A DNA stretch of 64,000 bases from Kutzneria chonburiensis (GCF_028622115.1 NZ_CP097263.1:4092001-4156000); one strand, 5' to 3'. Counted from the stretch's first letter, positions 42,317 through 51,438 are shown. A program made the numbers and translations. The notes: a model not told the origin generated them from the sequence alone.

Positions 42317-43693
42317 ATGCTCCGTGCGGTGCAGCGTATGGAGCACTGGCAGAGCAGGCTCGACGAACTGGCCCGGCGGCACGGTGTGCCGGGCGCCGTA
42401 CTGGGGATCTCCACCCCCGGCTCGACCGGGGTCGCCGCGACCGGCGTGCTGAACGTGCGGACGGAGGCGCCGGTTCGGCCGGATTCCGTGTTCCACCTGG
42501 GATCCATCACCAAGGTCTTCGTCACCACGGCGGTCATGCGGCTGGTCCAGGACGGCCGGCTGGACCTCGACAAGCCGGTCTCGGCCGTGCTGCCCGAGCT
42601 CGACCTCGGCGACATAACCGATCGGGTGAGCCTTCGTCACCTGCTCACCCACACGAGTGGCATCGACGGCGATGTCATCGTCGACACCGGGCGCGGCGAC
42701 GACTGCCTGACCCGCTATGTCGCCCAGTTGGCCGATGTGGCACAGAACTCGCCGCTCGGCGCGACCTGGTCGTACTGCAACTCCGGTTTCAGCCTGGCCG
42801 GCCGGGTCCTCGAGCAGGTCACCGGGAAGGTGTGGGACGACGCCATGCGGGAGCTGGTGTTCGAGCCACTGGGCCTTTCGGACACCGTCACCCTTCCGGA
42901 GGATGCGCTGCTGCGTTCGGCCGCCGTGGGGCACATGGTTGAGGATGACCGGACGATTCCCGTGCGGCAGTGGCAACTTCCGCGCGCCATCGGTCCCGCC
43001 GGCACCATCGCGTCGACGGTCTCCGACCTGCTGACGTTCGCTCGCCTCCACCTCGACGGCGGCCCGTTGCTGACCGCGTCGTCGCTGGCCCAGATGCAGG
43101 CTTTACAGGTTCGCGTCGAGGCCAAGTACTCGCTGGCCGAGACCTGGGGCCTGGGCTGGCAGCGTTTCGTGTGGGACGGTCAGCCGCTCATCGGACACGA
43201 TGGTTCGACCATCGGGCAGCAGTCCCATCTCGTGCTGCTGCCGTCGCAGGGATTGGCCGTCGCGCTGCTGACCAACCGGCGTACTCCTCACTTGTACGAG
43301 GACCTGTTCCGGGAGATCTTCGCCAAACTGGCCGGCATCGAGATGGCCCACCAGCCCGTGCCGCCCGCTACGCCGCTGGGGCTGTTGCCGGTCGACTACG
43401 TCGGCACGTACGAGCGGGCCGGTCAGCGCATCGAGGTGCTGATCTCCGACGGCCGGCCCGTGCTCCGCGTGACCACCCTCGGCAAGCTCGCCGAGTACGT
43501 CGCCGATCCGGTGGAGGAACTCCCCATGGTCGCCTTGGAGCCCGACGTGTATCTGGTGCCTCTCACCGGCAGCGACCACTGGCTCCCGGTCAGCTTCTAC
43601 TCGCTGGCCGACGGCTCCCCGTACCTCCACTTCTGCGGCCGGGCAAGCGCTCTCCGCCACTACTCCCACCCCCACGTCCAGTCAAGCCCTTGA
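42317..43693 (+). CDS. Serine hydrolase of the beta-lactamase class C / penicillin-binding protein family
   Basis: A 458-residue protein. The S-x-x-K nucleophile motif is GSITKVFVT (about residue 64), the Y-x-N motif is WSYCNSGFSLAG, and the third motif is HDGSTIG. No signal peptide is visible, so it may act in the cytoplasm, as many esterase-type members do. The C-terminal ~110 residues form a lipocalin-like beta domain (VDYVGTYERAGQRIEVLISDG in parts). Members include D-aminopeptidases and esterases; the substrate is not evident. ATG at 42317 or 42338 are both possible and neither has a clear ribosome site. Confidence 0.87.
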   Translation: MLRAVQRMEHWQSRLDELARRHGVPGAVLGISTPGSTGVAATGVLNVRTEAPVRPDSVFHLGSITKVFVTTAVMRLVQDGRLDLDKPVSAVLPELDLGDITDRVSLRHLLTHTSGIDGDVIVDTGRGDDCLTRYVAQLADVAQNSPLGATWSYCNSGFSLAGRVLEQVTGKVWDDAMRELVFEPLGLSDTVTLPEDALLRSAAVGHMVEDDRTIPVRQWQLPRAIGPAGTIASTVSDLLTFARLHLDGGPLLTASSLAQMQALQVRVEAKYSLAETWGLGWQRFVWDGQPLIGHDGSTIGQQSHLVLLPSQGLAVALLTNRRTPHLYEDLFREIFAKLAGIEMAHQPVPPATPLGLLPVDYVGTYERAGQRIEVLISDGRPVLRVTTLGKLAEYVADPVEELPMVALEPDVYLVPLTGSDHWLPVSFYSLADGSPYLHFCGRASALRHYSHPHVQSSP

Positions 43694-43783
43694 TGCTTGG
43701 AAGGGGGCATTCCAGCACTCGGAGTGGAGGAATTGCGCGTTGATCAAGGAGGGTGAGGCGGCGGCGGGGCAGACTCTGGGCCC

Positions 43784-44449
43784 ATGGAGGTCATCACCGC
43801 CAAGACGTTGCGGCTGATCGTGCTGCTCGGCATTGCCGGTGGCTACCTGGACGCGTTCACCTTCGTGGCCCACGGTGGCGTGTTCGCCAACGCGCAGACG
43901 GGCAACGTGGTGCTGCTGGGCGTGGACGCGGCCCGGGGCGACGTGGCCGGGGCGCTGGCCCATGTGCCGCCGCTGATCGCCTTCGTGCTGGGCGTGGCGG
44001 CGGCGGAGACGCTGACCCATCCCCGTATCGCGCCGGTGGTGCGCCGGCCGGTGCGGGTGGTGCTGCTGATCGAGATCGCCGTCCTGCTGGTCGTGGGGGC
44101 GATCCCGACCTGGTTCGCCAGCAGCGCGGTGGTGCTGGCGGTGGCGTTCGTGGCGGCGCTGCAGAACGCCACCTTCGGCACGGTCCGGGAGTGGTCGGTG
44201 AACACGACCATGACCACCGGCAACCTGCGCACGGCGGCCCGGGCGACGTACCGGGCGGTGTTTCGGCGGGATCAGGACGCGGCCGTTCAGGCTCGGACGT
44301 TCGGCCTGGTGGTGCTGTGTTTCCTCCTCGGCGCGGCGGTGGGCGCACTGATCACGGAGCGCATCGGGAACATGGCTGTCTGGGGTGCGAATTTGTTGAT
44401 CGTGACCGGATTGGCGCTTTTCTTCCTTGACGAGCGGGTGCCAGGTTAG
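43784..44449 (+). CDS. DUF1275 (YoaK-like) membrane protein
   Basis: A 221-residue, six-span membrane protein. The DUF1275 signatures are present: IAGGYLDAFTFVAHGGVFANAQTGNVVLLG (in parts) near the N-terminus and AALQNATFGTV...TTMTTGNLRTAA in the middle, with DERVPG at the end. The family's function is not established. ATG at 43784 lacks a strong ribosome site. A BNR-repeat protein gene follows 31 bases later on the same strand, but joint function is not implied. Confidence 0.9.
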   Translation: MEVITAKTLRLIVLLGIAGGYLDAFTFVAHGGVFANAQTGNVVLLGVDAARGDVAGALAHVPPLIAFVLGVAAAETLTHPRIAPVVRRPVRVVLLIEIAVLLVVGAIPTWFASSAVVLAVAFVAALQNATFGTVREWSVNTTMTTGNLRTAARATYRAVFRRDQDAAVQARTFGLVVLCFLLGAAVGALITERIGNMAVWGANLLIVTGLALFFLDERVPG

Positions 44450-44480
44450 GGTCCTGCCGCCACCGAGCAGGGGGAACCAC

Positions 44481-45854
44481 ATGAAAAAGTACCTGGTCAC
44501 GGCCATGGCCGGCTTGCTGCTGCTGGCCCCGACGGCCTACGCCGACGCCACGTCGTCAGTCACGAAGATCTCGCAGGCCAGCCCCTTCCCGGCGGGCTGC
44601 GACCACAAGGACCCGGTCGGCACCAACTACCCGAACGCCGAGGTGCAGCCGGACATCGCGGTCGACCCGCACAACCCGGCGCACATGGTCAGCGCCTTCC
44701 AGACCGACCGCTGGTCGGGCGTCGGCGGCCACGGCCTGATCACGGCGGCGACCTTCGACGGCGGCCGCACCTGGACGTACGCGACGCCGCCCGCGGTGTC
44801 GACGTGCGCCGGCGGCGGCTTCGACCGGGCCACGGACACCCAGGTCAGCATCGGCAACAACGGCCAGGTGTTCCTGACGTCGCTGAGCATGAACACCACC
44901 ACGCCGCACGGTGATCACGCGATCCTGGTGGTCAGGTCCGGCGACGGCGGCCGCAGCTGGGGCCCGCCGACCACGATCACCCGTGAGGGCACCGGCGACA
45001 CGGACAACATCTGGAACGACCTGCCGACGGTCTACGCCAACGGCAAGGACGTCTACGTGGCGTGGGACCGGATCGACCTGAACGACGGCACCGCCCCGAT
45101 CTACCTGGCCCACAGCGGCGACGGCGGCACCACGTGGGGCGAGGCCCGCAAGGTCGTCGGCTTCGACGCCACCAAGGGCGTCTCCGGCATCCGGCTGGCC
45201 GCGGTGCAGGGCAAGCTGGTCGCCTTCTTCGCCTACTACGAGCCGATTCCCGGCACCAGCGACTACGCGACGTCGTGGCGGTCGGCCACCTCGGCCGACC
45301 GCGGCGAGACCTGGTCGGCCCCGACGGTCATCGCCCCGGCGACGGCCGTCGGCACCAAGGAGCCGGGCGGCAAGAACGTCCGCGACGGGCACGCCATCTT
45401 CGGCCAGCTCGCGGCCGGACCGAACGGCGAGCTCCGGGCCGTGTGGCAGGGTTCGCAGTTCACCGGCGACCACGACGGCATCGTGCTGGCCACCTCCACC
45501 GACGCCGGGGCCACCTGGTCCGCGCCGGTGCCGGTGGGCTCGTCGCCGGCCAAGCAGTTCATGCCGGCCGTCGCGGTCAACTCGGACGGCGTCGTCGGCG
45601 TGACCTACTACCAGCTCGACAGCACCGGCACCACGTACTGGCAGGCCACCTCGGCCACCGGAACCTCGTGGCGGGCCAACAAGTTGGCCGGCCCGTTCGA
45701 CATCACGTCGGCGCCGGTGGTGACCGACGGCTCGTACTACGTCGGCGACTACCACGGCATGGCCGCCGCCGGCGGGTGTTTCGTCTCCGTGTTCGCCAAG
45801 ACCAACAGTGGGCAGCCCGACAACCGAACGGATGTCTTCGTCACCGTATCGTAG
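44481..45854 (+). CDS. Secreted BNR/Asp-box repeat protein (sialidase-like beta-propeller)
   Basis: A 457-residue exported protein. After a signal peptide (1-21, ending AYA) at least five Asp-box repeats are visible: FDGGRTW, GDGGRSW, GDGGTTW, ADRGETW and TDAGATW, spaced 55-90 residues, as in six-bladed sialidase propellers. The Arg triad of true sialidases is not obvious, so it may be an exo-glycosidase of another kind or a binding protein. GGGGAA precedes the ATG at 44481. Four bases separate its stop from the LLM oxidoreductase gene, so it may be cotranscribed with the lux-like trio. Confidence 0.85.
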   Translation: MKKYLVTAMAGLLLLAPTAYADATSSVTKISQASPFPAGCDHKDPVGTNYPNAEVQPDIAVDPHNPAHMVSAFQTDRWSGVGGHGLITAATFDGGRTWTYATPPAVSTCAGGGFDRATDTQVSIGNNGQVFLTSLSMNTTTPHGDHAILVVRSGDGGRSWGPPTTITREGTGDTDNIWNDLPTVYANGKDVYVAWDRIDLNDGTAPIYLAHSGDGGTTWGEARKVVGFDATKGVSGIRLAAVQGKLVAFFAYYEPIPGTSDYATSWRSATSADRGETWSAPTVIAPATAVGTKEPGGKNVRDGHAIFGQLAAGPNGELRAVWQGSQFTGDHDGIVLATSTDAGATWSAPVPVGSSPAKQFMPAVAVNSDGVVGVTYYQLDSTGTTYWQATSATGTSWRANKLAGPFDITSAPVVTDGSYYVGDYHGMAAAGGCFVSVFAKTNSGQPDNRTDVFVTVS

Positions 45855-45858
45855 GACC

Positions 45859-46887
45859 ATGATCCCACTGTCCGTACTGGACTTGTCGCCGATCGTGTCC
45901 GGCGGCAGCGCGGCCGAGTCGCTGCGCAACAGCGTCGACCTCGCCCGGCGGGCGGAGGAGCTGGGCTACCACCGTTTCTGGGTGGCCCAGCACCACCTCA
46001 CGCCGGGCGTGGCCGCGGCGGCCCCGTCCGTGCTCGCCACCGCCATCGCCGAAGCCACGTCACGGATCCGCGTCGGCCCGGCCGCGGTGCTGATGGGCTA
46101 CATCTCGCCGGTGGTCGCGGCCGAGCAGTTCGGCACTCTCGCGCACCTGCATCCCGACCGCGTCGACCTCGGCCTCGGTCGGTCCGGGACGACCAAGCTG
46201 GCCGAGGTGGTCGGCCAGGTTCCGGACGCGCAGCTGACGGTGTGGGAGCAGCTGAACCGGATCCTCATCCCGGTGGACGCCGGCTCGTATTTCGAGCAGG
46301 TGCAAGCGATCCTGGATTTCGTAGACGGCACGGGGCCGTATCACGCCGTCGCGGCGGAGCACGCGCGCTTGCAGGTGTGGATCCACGGCTCCACGCCGGG
46401 CGAGAGCGCCCGCGTCGCCGGGGCGCTGGGCCTGCCGTTCGGCGCGGCCTACCACTTCGCCCCGGACGCGGCGTTCGACGCGATTGCCGCCTACCGCGCG
46501 GCTTTCGTGCCGTCGCAGCGGCTGGCCGAGCCGTACGTGGCGGTGTCGGCCGACGTGGTCGTGGCCGAAACCACTGCGGCGGCAAGGGAACTGGCCAGCG
46601 GCTACGGCCAGTGGGTGCTCGGCGTGCGGTCCAGCACCGGCGCGCCGCCCTATCCCTCACCGGCCGAGGTGGCGGCATTCCCCTGGACCGAACGGCAGCG
46701 CGCCTCGGTGGCCGACCGGGTGGCCGCCCAGTTCGTCGGCGCACCCGAGGAAGTGGCCGCCGGCCTGGCGGAACTGCGGGACAAGGCCGGTGCGGACGAG
46801 GTCGTCGTCACCACGATCACCCACGACCACGACGCCCGCGTTCGCTCGTACGAGTTGTTGGCCGCAGCCTGGGGTACACCCGGATGA
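45859..46887 (+). CDS. LLM-class flavin-dependent oxidoreductase (luciferase-like)
   Basis: A 342-residue TIM-barrel flavoenzyme of the bacterial luciferase superfamily. The subgroup signature LSVLDLSPIVSGG at the N-terminus, ARRAEELGYHRFWVAQHH, and the GPAAVLMGYISP/RVDLGLGRSG blocks match LLM proteins that use reduced flavin and oxygen. The usual role is monooxygenation of an organic substrate. It is followed by an adenylating enzyme and a LuxC-like reductase, so an aldehyde made by those two could be its substrate, as in lux operons. ATG at 45859. Confidence 0.9.
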   Translation: MIPLSVLDLSPIVSGGSAAESLRNSVDLARRAEELGYHRFWVAQHHLTPGVAAAAPSVLATAIAEATSRIRVGPAAVLMGYISPVVAAEQFGTLAHLHPDRVDLGLGRSGTTKLAEVVGQVPDAQLTVWEQLNRILIPVDAGSYFEQVQAILDFVDGTGPYHAVAAEHARLQVWIHGSTPGESARVAGALGLPFGAAYHFAPDAAFDAIAAYRAAFVPSQRLAEPYVAVSADVVVAETTAAARELASGYGQWVLGVRSSTGAPPYPSPAEVAAFPWTERQRASVADRVAAQFVGAPEEVAAGLAELRDKAGADEVVVTTITHDHDARVRSYELLAAAWGTPG

Positions 46888-46915
46888 TGTACTCCACGCG
46901 GGATGGCGCCGGGTT

Positions 46916-48016
46916 ATGTTCGACCACGTGTGGGACAGTGCTGATTCATCCGGGCCTGATTCGGCCGGCGACGATGCCGACGAGTACATCCGCGCGGCCA
47001 TGCGGTGGCACTTCGATCCCGCGACGGGATCGCCGTTCTGGCTCGCGCAGGCCGACTCGCTCGGCTTCGATCCGCGCGAGCGGGTCCGGTCGGTGGCCGA
47101 CCTGCGGCTGTTCCCCAACGTGGTCGACCAACTCCGGGACGTGCGCCCGGAACAGCTGATCCCGCGTGGCTACGGCGATTCCGCCGAGATCGTCGGCGTG
47201 TACGACAGCGGCGGCACCACCGGCGCACCCAAGCGGGTGGTGTTCCTCAACGACTGGCTCCAGCGGATGATCACGCACATGCTGGAGCCGCTCGACCGGC
47301 TCGGCGTCCCGCTCGGCCTGAACTGGCTGGGCATCCTGCCGACCGGGCCGCACGCCGTCGGGCACTTCATCGGCCTGGTGGCGCGGGCCCGGCGCGGGTT
47401 CCTGTACACAGTGGACCTGGATCCGCGCTGGGTCCGCAAGCTCATGGCCTCCGGCCAGACCGCGCAGGCCGACGCGTACATCGAACACCTGGTCGAGCAG
47501 TCCTCGCATATCCTGCTCAGCCAAGACATCGGCGTGATCGTGACCACGCCGCCCCTGCTGGAACGCCTGGCCCGCCGCGAGGATCTGCTCGAGATCATCA
47601 ACCGCGACGTGCGGCTGATCATGTGGGCCGGCGCGCACCTGGACGCCGACACGCACGACCTGTTCCGCACCGAGGTCTTCCCCGGCATCGCGCTGCACGG
47701 CGTGTACGGCAGCACCATGATCATGGGCGGCGCCAACCAGCGGCTCGGCGACACCGAGTTCCCGGTGTTCGACGGCTTCGGGCCGCACATCACCTTCCAG
47801 GTGGTGGATCCGGTGACGCTGGAACCCGTGCCCTACGGCCGGCGCGGCCAGGTCGTCACCAATCACGTGAGCCGATCCATGTTGCTGCCCAACAACCTTG
47901 AGCGTGACACCGCCATCCGCGTACCCGCTCTTCCCGGCCAGCCCGGCGATTCGCTGGCCGACCTCGCGCCCGTGCAGCTGTTCGGGGCCAAGCCGGTCAT
48001 CGAGGGCGTGTACTAG
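46916..48016 (+). CDS. LuxE/PaaK/EhpF-like acyl-adenylating enzyme
   Basis: A 366-residue adenylate-forming enzyme, shorter than typical ANL ligases. The P-loop-like YDSGGTTGAPKRVVF is near residue 100. LHGVYGSTMIMGG supplies the acyl-AMP site, and PVPYGRRGQVVTNHVSRSMLLPN and LPGQPGDSLADLAP make up the hinge region. This compact form resembles LuxE acyl-protein synthetase and EhpF of griseoluteate biosynthesis. It would activate a carboxylic acid with ATP and hand it to the reductase encoded two bases downstream. The ATG at 46916 lies 28 bases after the LLM stop. Confidence 0.82.
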   Translation: MFDHVWDSADSSGPDSAGDDADEYIRAAMRWHFDPATGSPFWLAQADSLGFDPRERVRSVADLRLFPNVVDQLRDVRPEQLIPRGYGDSAEIVGVYDSGGTTGAPKRVVFLNDWLQRMITHMLEPLDRLGVPLGLNWLGILPTGPHAVGHFIGLVARARRGFLYTVDLDPRWVRKLMASGQTAQADAYIEHLVEQSSHILLSQDIGVIVTTPPLLERLARREDLLEIINRDVRLIMWAGAHLDADTHDLFRTEVFPGIALHGVYGSTMIMGGANQRLGDTEFPVFDGFGPHITFQVVDPVTLEPVPYGRRGQVVTNHVSRSMLLPNNLERDTAIRVPALPGQPGDSLADLAPVQLFGAKPVIEGVY

Positions 48017-48018
48017 CC

Positions 48019-49338
48019 GTGTTGGCGGTCGACGCCCTCGGCCCCGCCGGGCCTTACCGCGCACGTAAGCAGTTGCCGATCACCGACGTCACCGGCTCCC
48101 CAGTCGCTTCCGTCACCTTGGTACCGCGCCTTTTCGTCACGCGCACCATGGCTGCGTTGAACCGGTCGACGCCGCTGCCGCTGGCCGACCGACTCAAGGC
48201 CTTGACACTCGCCGGTTCCTTGTTCGCCAAGGACTCCGAGTCCTATGTGGACGTGGTCACCCGCGTTTCCGGGCTGCCCCGGGACGACATCCGCAGCGCC
48301 GTCGAGACCCTCGCCGAAGCCTGTTGCACGGCCTACACTGCCGCTCAGCAGGGCCGGCCCATCGGGGCTTCGGAGTCCCTTGTGGACGAAGGCGGCGTGT
48401 GGGTCCGCCGCGGCACCGTCTTCACCGTGTTGGCCGCCGGCAACCACCCCGCCGTGCATTCCCTGTGGCTGCAAGCACTTGCCCTCGGCTACCGCGTCGC
48501 CGTCCGCCCCTCCCGGCGGGAGCCTTTCACCCCGCACCGACTCATCTCCGCCCTCCGCGCCGCCGGCTTCCCACCCGATCACGTTGCCCTGCTTCCGTGC
48601 GAGCACGACGTCGCCGACGAGCTGCTCCGCTGCGCCGACCTCGGCCTGGTCTACGGCGGCGACGACGTCATCGCCAAGTACGCCGACAATCCCAAGGTCC
48701 TCCCCCAGGGCCCCGGCCGCAGCAAGATCCTGCTCACCGCCGAGTGGGCTCCCTCCCTCGACACCATCGTTTCCTCGATCGCCCACCACGGCGGCGTCGG
48801 CTGCATCAACGCGACCGGCATCCTCGTCGAAGGCGATCCCACTCCCCTGGCCACTGCCCTCGCCGCCAAACTGGCCGCCCTCCCGAATTCCGTGCTCCCG
48901 CGCTATCCCCTCGCCGCGGCCCTGACCCTGCGCGACCACCTCGCCCACCGCACCGCCGGCACTCACCCCTTGCTCGGTGTCGATCAACTCGTCACCGACC
49001 TCGGTGACGGATCCGCCGTGCTCCGCCCGGCCCTGCACCTCCTGCCGTCGGCCACTGCCCCGCAGCTAGGCGCCGAACTGCCCTTCCCGTGCGCCTGGAT
49101 CGCCCCCTGGTCCCGCGCCGACGGCATGCAGCCCCTGCGCAACACCCTCGTCCTCACGGCCATGACCAACGACCAGTCCCTCATCGCCGAACTGCTGGCC
49201 GAACCGACCATCGCCAACCTCTACGTCGGCGACCGCCCGACCCACTACTTCCACCCGCATCTCCCCCACGACAGCTACCTCACCGACTTCCTCATGCGCA
49301 CCAAGGCCGTAACCCAAACCCCCGCGAGTCCCGCCTAG
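48019..49338 (+). CDS. LuxC-like acyl-CoA/acyl-enzyme reductase
   Basis: A 439-residue aldehyde-dehydrogenase-fold reductase. FTVLAAGNHPAVHSLWLQALALGYRVAVRPSRREP (in parts) fits the nucleotide-binding fold, and the nucleophilic Cys is in HHGGVGCINATGILV. LuxC and EhpG reduce an activated acid to the aldehyde with NADPH. GTG at 48019 follows the adenylating enzyme by two bases. The last five codons and the TAG stop at 49336-49338 lie inside the left arm of repeat element B2, so the C-terminus TPASPA is partly repeat-encoded. The true ancestral end may have been elsewhere. Confidence 0.85.
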   Translation: MLAVDALGPAGPYRARKQLPITDVTGSPVASVTLVPRLFVTRTMAALNRSTPLPLADRLKALTLAGSLFAKDSESYVDVVTRVSGLPRDDIRSAVETLAEACCTAYTAAQQGRPIGASESLVDEGGVWVRRGTVFTVLAAGNHPAVHSLWLQALALGYRVAVRPSRREPFTPHRLISALRAAGFPPDHVALLPCEHDVADELLRCADLGLVYGGDDVIAKYADNPKVLPQGPGRSKILLTAEWAPSLDTIVSSIAHHGGVGCINATGILVEGDPTPLATALAAKLAALPNSVLPRYPLAAALTLRDHLAHRTAGTHPLLGVDQLVTDLGDGSAVLRPALHLLPSATAPQLGAELPFPCAWIAPWSRADGMQPLRNTLVLTAMTNDQSLIAELLAEPTIANLYVGDRPTHYFHPHLPHDSYLTDFLMRTKAVTQTPASPA

Positions 49339-49484
49339 CGGCACACCGAATGTAGGTTTCGAGCAGAAGGCTCCAGTCACATGCGGTCCGCACGTGCCTC
49401 TGGGAGGCAACAACGACGCGCATGTGACATCCGAGTGTGCGCGAAACCGCATTTCGGTGTGACGGAGAGCGGGACTCACGGAGG
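49321..49484. repeat. Long palindrome family B copy B2, with a 53-bp repeat nested in its loop
   Basis: The left arm (49321-49368) and right arm (49435-49484) match those of B1 at 37177-37294. The loop between them is 66 bases and holds a complete family A copy at 49376-49428. The left arm contains the stop codon of the LuxC-like gene and the right arm ends in the GGAGG ribosome site of the sugar kinase gene. Confidence 0.85.
49376..49428. repeat. 53-bp palindromic repeat, copy A5 (nested in B2)
   Basis: Ends GTCACATGCG and CGCATGTGAC are perfect. The core is GAGGCAACA. It lies wholly in the loop of palindrome B2, with no clear target duplication. Confidence 0.85.
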
Positions 49485-49491
49485 TCAGGGC

Positions 49492-50877
49492 GTGCGGGAA
49501 GTCATGCTCGGAATCGACGTCGGCACCACGGCGGCGAAGGTCGCGGCGTTCGGCCTCGACGGGGAACCCCTCGAAACCCGCACGGTCGGCTACCCGATCC
49601 ACCGCCCGCGACTGGGCTGGGCCGAGCAGGACGCGAACGACTGGTGGCGGGCGGTCGACGAAGGCGTGACCGCGATGACGGCCCGCTACCGGATCCGCGC
49701 GGCCGGGATCGTCAGCCAGGTCAACACGCATCTACTGGTGGACGCCGACCTGAACCCGTTGACGACGGCGATCATCTGGCAGGACCAGCGCTGCGCGGCG
49801 ATCGCCAAGGAGCTCGACGGCCGGTACACGGAAGCCGACAAACAGCGCATCTGGGGCGGGCCGATCGTGCTGGACGCCTCGTTCGTCGGCGCGCGGGCGG
49901 AGTGGTTCGCCCGCAACGAGCCCGAGGCCTGGCGCAAAGCCCGCTGGATCCTGAGCCCGAAGGACTTCATCGGCGCCAAGCTGACCGGCCGGGTGGCCAC
50001 TGACCTGCTGTCCGGCGTCCGGATCGCCAACGCCGACGGCTATCTCGCCGAGGCCATGACCGACGGCCTCCAGGAACGGCTGCCGGAGATCCTCGCGCCG
50101 GAAACCATCCTCGGAAACGGCCTGGTCGTCGGCACGATGGACGCGTACGGAGCGGTCTTCGGCACGGCCACCACGGAACCCGGCCGGGGCATGATCTCGT
50201 GCGGAACGTCGCTGGTGGTGGCCGGCGCGTCGACGGAGAACGTCCCGACCGCCGGGATCGTCACCTTCCCGCCCCGCAACGGACTCTACGTGCACGCCGG
50301 CCCGACGCAGGCCGCCGGCGACGCCGTGCGATGGTGGAGCGAGACCAGCGGCCTGAGCATCCCCGAGGTGTTCGCCGACGCCGCCAACGGCAGGTCACAG
50401 GTGATCTTCACGCCCTATCTGTCCGGCGAACGGGCCCCGCTCTGGGATTCCTCGCTGCGGGCGAGCTTCCTGAACGTGAGCGCCGCGACCACACGAGCCG
50501 ACCTGTCCCGAGCGGTGCTCGAAGGCGTCGCGATGTCGGCCCGGCACGTGCTCGACTTCGTCGAACAGGCCGCCGGCCGGCCGATGAAAGCGCTTGCCTT
50601 CGTCGGCGGCGGGGCGCGCAGCGACTTCTGGGCCCAGTTGCATGCGGACGTCCTGCAACGCCCGGTCCGGCAGCTCCGCGTGCACGACAGCGCGGCGCTG
50701 GGCGCGGCCCTGCTCGGCTCGGTCGGCGCCGGCCTGCATCCCGACGTCGAAACCGCAGGTGAGGCCGCTGTCGCCGTCCGGGCGACGGTCGAGCCGTCAG
50801 AATCCAACCACCTGTATGAGGTTTATGTGGGAATTCACCAAGCGCTGCATGACATCCATCACCGGTTGAATCCGTAG
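49492..50877 (+). CDS. FGGY-family carbohydrate kinase
   Basis: A 461-residue sugar kinase. The N-terminal phosphate loop is MLGIDVGTTAAKVAAF, followed by GWAEQDANDWWRAV and IIWQDQRC, typical of xylulokinase-type members. The C-terminal FGGY signature region is ALAFVGGGARSDFWAQLHADVLQRPV (in parts) with TPYLSGERAPLWDSS before it. It phosphorylates a pentulose, hexulose or similar polyol; the sugar cannot be read from sequence. GTG at 49492 has GGAGG seven bases upstream, and that site is the edge of repeat B2. An ATG at 49504 is an alternative. Confidence 0.9.
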   Translation: MREVMLGIDVGTTAAKVAAFGLDGEPLETRTVGYPIHRPRLGWAEQDANDWWRAVDEGVTAMTARYRIRAAGIVSQVNTHLLVDADLNPLTTAIIWQDQRCAAIAKELDGRYTEADKQRIWGGPIVLDASFVGARAEWFARNEPEAWRKARWILSPKDFIGAKLTGRVATDLLSGVRIANADGYLAEAMTDGLQERLPEILAPETILGNGLVVGTMDAYGAVFGTATTEPGRGMISCGTSLVVAGASTENVPTAGIVTFPPRNGLYVHAGPTQAAGDAVRWWSETSGLSIPEVFADAANGRSQVIFTPYLSGERAPLWDSSLRASFLNVSAATTRADLSRAVLEGVAMSARHVLDFVEQAAGRPMKALAFVGGGARSDFWAQLHADVLQRPVRQLRVHDSAALGAALLGSVGAGLHPDVETAGEAAVAVRATVEPSESNHLYEVYVGIHQALHDIHHRLNP

Positions 50878-50952
50878 TTCTGGCGTTCGGAGGATTGAGA
50901 TCAACCGGACCGGGTAATCCCAGTTCTTGATGGAGATCGGGAGGGAGGACCG

Positions 50953-51438
50953 ATGAGCGAGCGCAAGGACGGCATGGTGCGCCTGCTGGTGCGCACCGCG
51001 GTGGACCGGATGCAGGCCTCGGACCCCGACGGGGCGCTGGACGCGTTGACGTCGCTGTACCGCGGCGCCGACCACAGCCCGAGAGAGGCCGCCGACGTGC
51101 TGGCCGACGCCTCGGCCGACATGCTGAAGTCTCTGTGTGTGCAGGTCGGGGATGGTGCACCGATCAAGATGCAGCTGGGCGACACCGAGGGCAACGAGAT
51201 CCCGATCGACGACATCGACCCGCCGCTGCGGGCCAGCTTCCGCGCGGTGATGGCGCTGGTCAACGCCGACGAGCAGTCCGCGGACGTGCAGCTGGGCCTG
51301 GTCTTCGACCGGCACGATCCGGAAGAGGACACCGTCGCGCTGATGCACCTGCTGCTGTGGACCACCGACCTGCTGACGGCGTGTCGCGAGGGCGGCGCCC
51401 GGGCGCCGGACTGGCTGGTCGACTCCTCGGCCGGCTAG
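50953..51438 (+). CDS. Conserved-looking hypothetical protein
   Basis: A 161-residue soluble protein that I do not recognise. It is acidic and largely helical in its first half (DRMQASDPDGALDALTSLYR, then SPREAADVLADASADMLKSL). A short beta-like middle (KMQLGDTEGNEIPIDDIDPP) follows, then a helical end with LMHLLLWTTDLLTACREGG. GGGAGGA precedes the ATG at 50953. It starts a run of three small same-strand genes (50953, 51461, 51850) between the sugar kinase and the M20 hydrolase. Confidence 0.7.
   Translation: MSERKDGMVRLLVRTAVDRMQASDPDGALDALTSLYRGADHSPREAADVLADASADMLKSLCVQVGDGAPIKMQLGDTEGNEIPIDDIDPPLRASFRAVMALVNADEQSADVQLGLVFDRHDPEEDTVALMHLLLWTTDLLTACREGGARAPDWLVDSSAG

Noticed and set aside
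44481-45854. Naming the BNR protein a sialidase
   Set aside because: Asp boxes are clear but the catalytic Arg triad and Tyr/Glu pair could not be placed.
45859-49338. A true bioluminescence operon
   Set aside because: There is only one LLM subunit, of the oxidoreductase type and not a LuxA/LuxB pair, and no LuxD. Light production is not supported.
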